Origin: Saccharospirillum alexandrii_A
Lineage (GTDB): Bacteria > Pseudomonadota > Gammaproteobacteria > Pseudomonadales > Natronospirillaceae
Length of the DNA stretch: 64,000 nt
Reading direction: 5' to 3'
NCBI RefSeq assembly: GCF_043641555.1
Contig: NZ_JBHZRJ010000001.1
Span: 558,001 to 622,000 of the forward strand
The notes under the pieces are model-generated. The model worked only from the letters and a program-made list of their open reading frames with translations, had not been told where the DNA came from and did not search any database. This document shows positions 60,338 through 64,000 of this stretch, one piece after another (the first letter of the stretch is position 1; each line of letters opens with the position of its first letter). The translations under genes were made by a program, and so were the position numbers.

Positions 60338-60475
60338 TGTCATTACTTGGCACTGTGCCTAGTGCCGGACTACCCGGCCCCAGGCACGGACGACTGGCAA
60401 CCAAGCAAGCCAAGCTCGAGCAACCTCAGAGACAACGATTACCGCAGCCCATAGAGGCTTCTAACCAAGGTGACT

Positions 60476-61891
60476 ATGAAAGCCTTCGACTATCCCGTTT
60501 TTGATGTCCAAATCGCCGCCTCAGTACCAACTGACAGTGATGCTGTGCTGGAATGGCGTGAACGCAGTGTGTTGACTGTCATTGCCGACCGAAATCGCGA
60601 GCGGGATCAAACGCTGGCGCCAGATGAAGCGCCAAAGGGGCAGTGGACCTTTGTTAAGCTGGCGACGGCCAGTTCCGTTTTCGAGCGCCTGACTCAGGCG
60701 CGTAAGGCGATGTCTGGTGCCTGGCAGGTGGGTGATCAGCATCTGACGCTGGTGGCCGACAGTGCCGAAGCACTAGACGCCTTGCTCAGTGCGGCACTGG
60801 CGGCTTTGTATGTGTTGCCTACCTTCAAGCAGGACCCCGCCCCGGCACCGACGGTGAGGCGTATTACGCTGGTTGGGCCGATCGCCGATGCTGACGTGCG
60901 CATTCGCTGTGCCGAGGCCGAAGGCAATGCCCTGACCCGGTTTTTGTCAACGATGCCTGCCAACAAGCTGACGCCCTGGTCCTATCGAGACTGGGTGGAA
61001 GACCTGGCCGAAGCCGAAGGCTGGGGTTTTCGGGTATACGATTATAAAGAGCTGCAGCAAATGGGCGCGGGCGCCTTTCTGGCCGTAGCCCAGGGCTCGG
61101 AGAGTCAGGATGCTTCCATCGTGCGGGTGCAGTATCGCGGCAAACCGGAATCAACCGACACCCTGGCCCTGGTCGGCAAGGGCGTCTGTTTCGATACCGG
61201 GGGCTATAACCTGAAAATCAGCGGCAGCATGTTTGGCATGCACGGTGATATGGGCGGCAGCGCGGTAGTGCTGGGCAGCCTGCTGACAGCCACCCGATTG
61301 GGTTTGCCGTTCAACATGACCGGCTGGCTGGCCCTCGTAGCCAACCACCTGGGGCCCAATGCCTATCATGCCAATCAGGTGGTGCGGGCGTTGAACGGCA
61401 CCACCATTGAAGTGGTGGATACCGATGCCGAGGGCCGGATGATTCTGGCTGATACCCTGACGCTGGCGTCGCGCGAACGGCCGAAATGGGTATTTGACTA
61501 CGCCACCCTGACCGGCACCTGCATTGCTGCCCTCTCTACCCGATACAGTGGCGTTTTTACCAACCATGATGCCTGGTGGATGCCGCTGATCAGTACCGGC
61601 CAGCGCAGCGGAGAGCGGGTCTGGCCTTTCCCGATCGACCCGGATTACGATGACCAGATTAAAAGCGACATTGCCGATATTCAGCAGTGCAACCCGGGCA
61701 AGTCGTCCGACCATATTGACGCAGCGCGCTTCCTGAGCCGGTTTGTGGAGGCGGGCGTACCCTGGGTGCATGTCGATCTGGCGGCCGATAGCCACAAAGG
61801 AGGCCTGGCCCATGTTCCAACGGATGTGACTGGCTTTGGTGTTCGCCTCACACTGCAGTGGCTGCAGGACTGGTCGTCCGGTGCAGACTGA
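60476..61891 (+). CDS. M17 leucyl aminopeptidase family protein
   Basis: 471 residues from ATG 60476 (AAGG just upstream; a GTG at 60470 overlaps it). Metal-binding and catalytic residues are intact: VGKGVCFDTGGYNLK (near 238), MHGDMGGSAVVLG and VDTDAEGRMILAD (near 315). N-terminal domain about 1-150 diverges from PepA. Zinc- or manganese-dependent removal of N-terminal residues in the cytoplasm. Follows the acyltransferase gene by 138 bp. Confidence 0.92.
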   Translation: MKAFDYPVFDVQIAASVPTDSDAVLEWRERSVLTVIADRNRERDQTLAPDEAPKGQWTFVKLATASSVFERLTQARKAMSGAWQVGDQHLTLVADSAEALDALLSAALAALYVLPTFKQDPAPAPTVRRITLVGPIADADVRIRCAEAEGNALTRFLSTMPANKLTPWSYRDWVEDLAEAEGWGFRVYDYKELQQMGAGAFLAVAQGSESQDASIVRVQYRGKPESTDTLALVGKGVCFDTGGYNLKISGSMFGMHGDMGGSAVVLGSLLTATRLGLPFNMTGWLALVANHLGPNAYHANQVVRALNGTTIEVVDTDAEGRMILADTLTLASRERPKWVFDYATLTGTCIAALSTRYSGVFTNHDAWWMPLISTGQRSGERVWPFPIDPDYDDQIKSDIADIQQCNPGKSSDHIDAARFLSRFVEAGVPWVHVDLAADSHKGGLAHVPTDVTGFGVRLTLQWLQDWSSGAD

Positions 61892-61983
61892 GTCTGCCAG
61901 AAATCGTCATCGGGCTGTCATCTGGCCCCGGGTTGACTGCGTACAACCCGGTAACCCCACCTAATTGCAAAGAGTGCCCGCCC

Positions 61984-62622
61984 ATGTTGAGTAACGAAGC
62001 CGCAGCTGTCCGTGAAGCACTGGTGCACCAGGGTCTGGAGACCCCCATGGTCGACAATGGCCTGAGCAATGAACAGAAACGAGAGCGCATCACCGGGCTG
62101 ATGGCGGAAGTGGCAGGTACCCTCGGGCTCGATTTAACCGACGACAGCCTGATGGAAACCCCGGCGCGCATCGCCAAGATGTACGTTGAAGAGATTTTCT
62201 CCGGTCTCGATTACAGCACCTTCCCTAAGATCACCCAGATCGAGAACAAGATGGGCCTGCATGAGGTGATTAAAGTGCGGGATATTGGCGTGCTCAGCAC
62301 CTGTGAGCATCATTTCATCACCATCGATGGCTGTGCCCGCATTGCCTACATTCCCAAAGATACGATTATTGGCCTGTCGAAACTGAACCGCCTGGTACGC
62401 TTCTTCGCCCAACGGCCTCAGGTGCAGGAGCGTCTGACCCGTCAGATAATGGTATCGCTGCAAGTGCTGCTCGGCACCGATGACGTGGCCGTGCATATTG
62501 ATGCGAAGCATTACTGTGTAAAAGCACGCGGCGTAATGGATGAGCAGTCCCAGACCGAGACCATAGCGCTGGGAGGGGTATTCAAAAAAGACGCCGGGTT
62601 GCGTACTGAGTTTTTAAGTTAG
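61984..62622 (+). CDS. folE: GTP cyclohydrolase I
   Basis: 212 residues from ATG 61984; the frame continues upstream, but FolE similarity starts near NGLSNEQKRERITGLMAEVA. Zinc ligands in STCEHHFITIDG (Cys and His) and HYCVKARGVMD (Cys), and the active-site block GLSKLNRLVRFFAQRPQVQE. Converts GTP to dihydroneopterin triphosphate, first step of folate synthesis. Slightly shorter than E. coli FolE (222). Confidence 0.95.
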   Translation: MLSNEAAAVREALVHQGLETPMVDNGLSNEQKRERITGLMAEVAGTLGLDLTDDSLMETPARIAKMYVEEIFSGLDYSTFPKITQIENKMGLHEVIKVRDIGVLSTCEHHFITIDGCARIAYIPKDTIIGLSKLNRLVRFFAQRPQVQERLTRQIMVSLQVLLGTDDVAVHIDAKHYCVKARGVMDEQSQTETIALGGVFKKDAGLRTEFLS

Positions 62623-62665
62623 TAGCCAAGTTACGGAATTCGGGTCACATTGGAGGCTATGGACC

Positions 62666-62779
62666 GCGCCGGCTACCAGGTATGCCTCTGTGGGGTCGGC
62701 GTAGATACGTCCATGTAGCCTAGGCCGCAACATCCATGTTGCGGACTTCCCCACAGAGGCACACCCGGCACCCGGCGCT
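62666..62779 (-). repeat. Intergenic imperfect palindrome, copy D of four
   Basis: Outer ends GCGCCGGCTACCAGGTATGC / complement ending GGCACCCGGCGCT at 62779; inner palindrome CCGCAACATCCATGTTGCGG and core CATGTAGCCTAGG, opposite orientation to copies A and C. It lies between the convergent folE and ndh genes. Confidence 0.78.
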
Positions 62780-62862
62780 AGTCTCCCGGGCGAACTCCAA
62801 CACTAGAGTTAGCGAGCAACCCGATTCAGTATGAAACCAGGTTGCGTGCAGATAGTTCGATC

Positions 62863-64000
62863 TCAGTGCAGTTTCAACCGCGGCCGAATCGCATGATTTA
62901 ACCGGTCGATTACCGTCAGCAGTGCCGTTCTGGCCACACCATGCAGTGCCACCTGATGCTGCCGATACAGGCTGATGTAGACCATCCGGGCGATTCGCCC
63001 TTCGATCATCATGCTGCCCCGGGTCAGATTGCCCATCAGTGAGCCCACCGTGCTGAAGCGGCTCAGGCTGATCAGCGAACCATGGTCTTTATACCGGTAT
63101 TCAAGCAGAGGCTTCTGCTGGCGCTGACGCAGCATGTTTTTATAAACATGGCTGGCCATCTGGTGTGCCGACTGGGCGCGGGGCGGTACCCAGCGATCAC
63201 CGGGTTGCGGGCAGGCACTGCAGTCGCCAAGGGCCCAGATGCGGTCGTCTCTTGTTGTTTGCAGCGTGGCACTGACCAGCATCAGGTTGTTGCGGGTGGT
63301 TTCCAGCCCGGCCAGATCTTTGAGAAAACCCGGAGCACGCACGCCGGCCGCCCATACCATGATCGACCCTTCAATGCGTTCGCCATCGTCTGTTTCCAGT
63401 GCACCCTCATGGCCTTTGACGACCTTGGTCTGGGTGCGGACGGTGACGCCCAGTTGACCGAGTTCGTGGGTGACCGTCTGGCTGATGCGATCGGGCAGGG
63501 CGGGCAAAATGCGCGGCCCGGCTTCGACCAGGGTAACGTCCAGATGTTCCGGGCCTACGTGGCCGAGGTCGTAGTCTTTCAGTACGCTGGCAGCGTTGTA
63601 CAGCTCGGCCGATAGCTCAACCCCGGTGGCGCCGCCGCCGACGATGACCAGTTTTAAGCGTTCATCCAGACCCTGAGCCCGGGCCCGGTCGAGTCGCAGA
63701 AAGGCGTTGAGCAGGTGCTGGTGGAAGCGCTCGGCCTGGGCCGGGGCGTCGAGCACCATGCAGTGTTCCTTGATGCCGGGAATGTCGAAATCGTTGGTGA
63801 CGCTGCCCAGAGAAAAGACCAGTTGATCGTAGGGGACGCGGCGTTCATTGAGCACGGTGGTGCCTTCGCTGTCGACCAGGGGCGCCAGAATTACCTCGCG
63901 TTTTTCCCGGTCCAGATCGCAGACGGTGCCCAGCGTAAAATGAAAGCCGTTACGGCGCGCCTGGCCCCGGTAGTTTACCTCATCGACACCCGCATCCAGC
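62863..64000 (-). CDS. ndh: Type II NADH dehydrogenase, N-terminus beyond the window
   Basis: About 379 residues are visible and the frame is still open at base 64000. VPYDQLVFSLGSVTNDFDIP (quinone-reductase FAD contact), LKLVIVGGGATGVELSAELY (NAD-binding GxGxxG), WAAGVRAPG and RIWALGDCSACPQPGDRWVP (FAD end), PRAQSAHQMA. A single-subunit NADH:quinone oxidoreductase bound to the inner membrane by its C-terminus, which does not pump protons. Its N-terminal FAD motif lies outside. Confidence 0.93.
   Translation of the reverse strand, partial: LDAGVDEVNYRGQARRNGFHFTLGTVCDLDREKREVILAPLVDSEGTTVLNERRVPYDQLVFSLGSVTNDFDIPGIKEHCMVLDAPAQAERFHQHLLNAFLRLDRARAQGLDERLKLVIVGGGATGVELSAELYNAASVLKDYDLGHVGPEHLDVTLVEAGPRILPALPDRISQTVTHELGQLGVTVRTQTKVVKGHEGALETDDGERIEGSIMVWAAGVRAPGFLKDLAGLETTRNNLMLVSATLQTTRDDRIWALGDCSACPQPGDRWVPPRAQSAHQMASHVYKNMLRQRQQKPLLEYRYKDHGSLISLSRFSTVGSLMGNLTRGSMMIEGRIARMVYISLYRQHQVALHGVARTALLTVIDRLNHAIRPRLKLH

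Noticed and set aside
60355..60470. Possible fifth copy of the 110-bp palindrome after the LpxL-type gene
   Set aside because: A short TGCC/GGCA-rich hairpin exists, but the CTAGGCCCCATGG core is missing.

Overview
The window is chromosomal DNA of a free-living, probably marine or halophilic gammaproteobacterium. Evidence: Pst/PhoU/PhoBR, PiT with a DUF47 partner, UbiC/UbiA, SpeA, FolE, rubredoxin with rubredoxin reductase, HU, DUF3392 and GacA-box regulation. An Oceanospirillales-like (perhaps Saccharospirillaceae) host is my inference from gene content only. The core is GC-rich; roughly 39.4-50.9 kb is visibly more AT-rich and looks acquired.

Layout. 0-4.9 kb: polyol (mannitol/sorbitol) uptake and oxidation: binding protein (partial), two permeases, mannitol 2-dehydrogenase and an AraC-type regulator. 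4.9-10.2 kb: a peptidase S51, then a tight four-gene run of secreted cupredoxin-like protein, membrane GGDEF/EAL protein, DUF3034 protein and lipoprotein truncated haemoglobin. 10.4-17.4 kb: HDOD protein, ECF sigma/anti-sigma pair, AI-2E-type and EamA-type membrane proteins, MtgA. 17.6-26.1 kb: phosphate region (PiT and DUF47 on minus; pstS-pstC-pstA-pstB-phoU on plus behind a clear Pho box), with phoBR at 30.6-32.6 kb behind its own Pho box. A tRNA-Thr follows phoU. 27.6-28.8 kb: a stretch without protein genes that carries two tandem, GGA-rich, CsrB/RsmZ-like small RNA genes on the minus strand, each about 165 bp downstream of a GacA-box palindrome. 29.7-39.3 kb: receiver-PilZ protein, phoBR, ubiCA, rubredoxin pair, HU, SCP2-like protein, Lrp-type regulator and leuA.

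39.4-50.9 kb is an accessory island: a 1132-residue secreted MAM/thrombospondin-type-3 protein, then two diverged copies of a two-gene cassette (here A and B). In each, the 5' end of gene A is cut by a nearly identical RAYT-type (REP-associated tyrosine transposase) element; two further RAYT remnants follow the B genes. 50.9-64 kb returns to backbone: EF-hand-like protein, a VWA lipoprotein with an ECF sigma factor, DUF1127, SpeA, RidA, an LpxL-type acyltransferase, M17 aminopeptidase, FolE and a type II NADH dehydrogenase cut by the window edge.

A family of about 110-bp imperfect palindromes occurs four times in intergenic DNA (0.4, 36.7, 59.0 and 62.7 kb), and a 70-bp array of ten AGCTNNN heptamers lies between phoB and ubiA. 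The best candidates for undescribed biology are the tandem small RNA locus, the RAYT-interrupted A/B cassettes and the cupredoxin/EAL/DUF3034/globin cluster.
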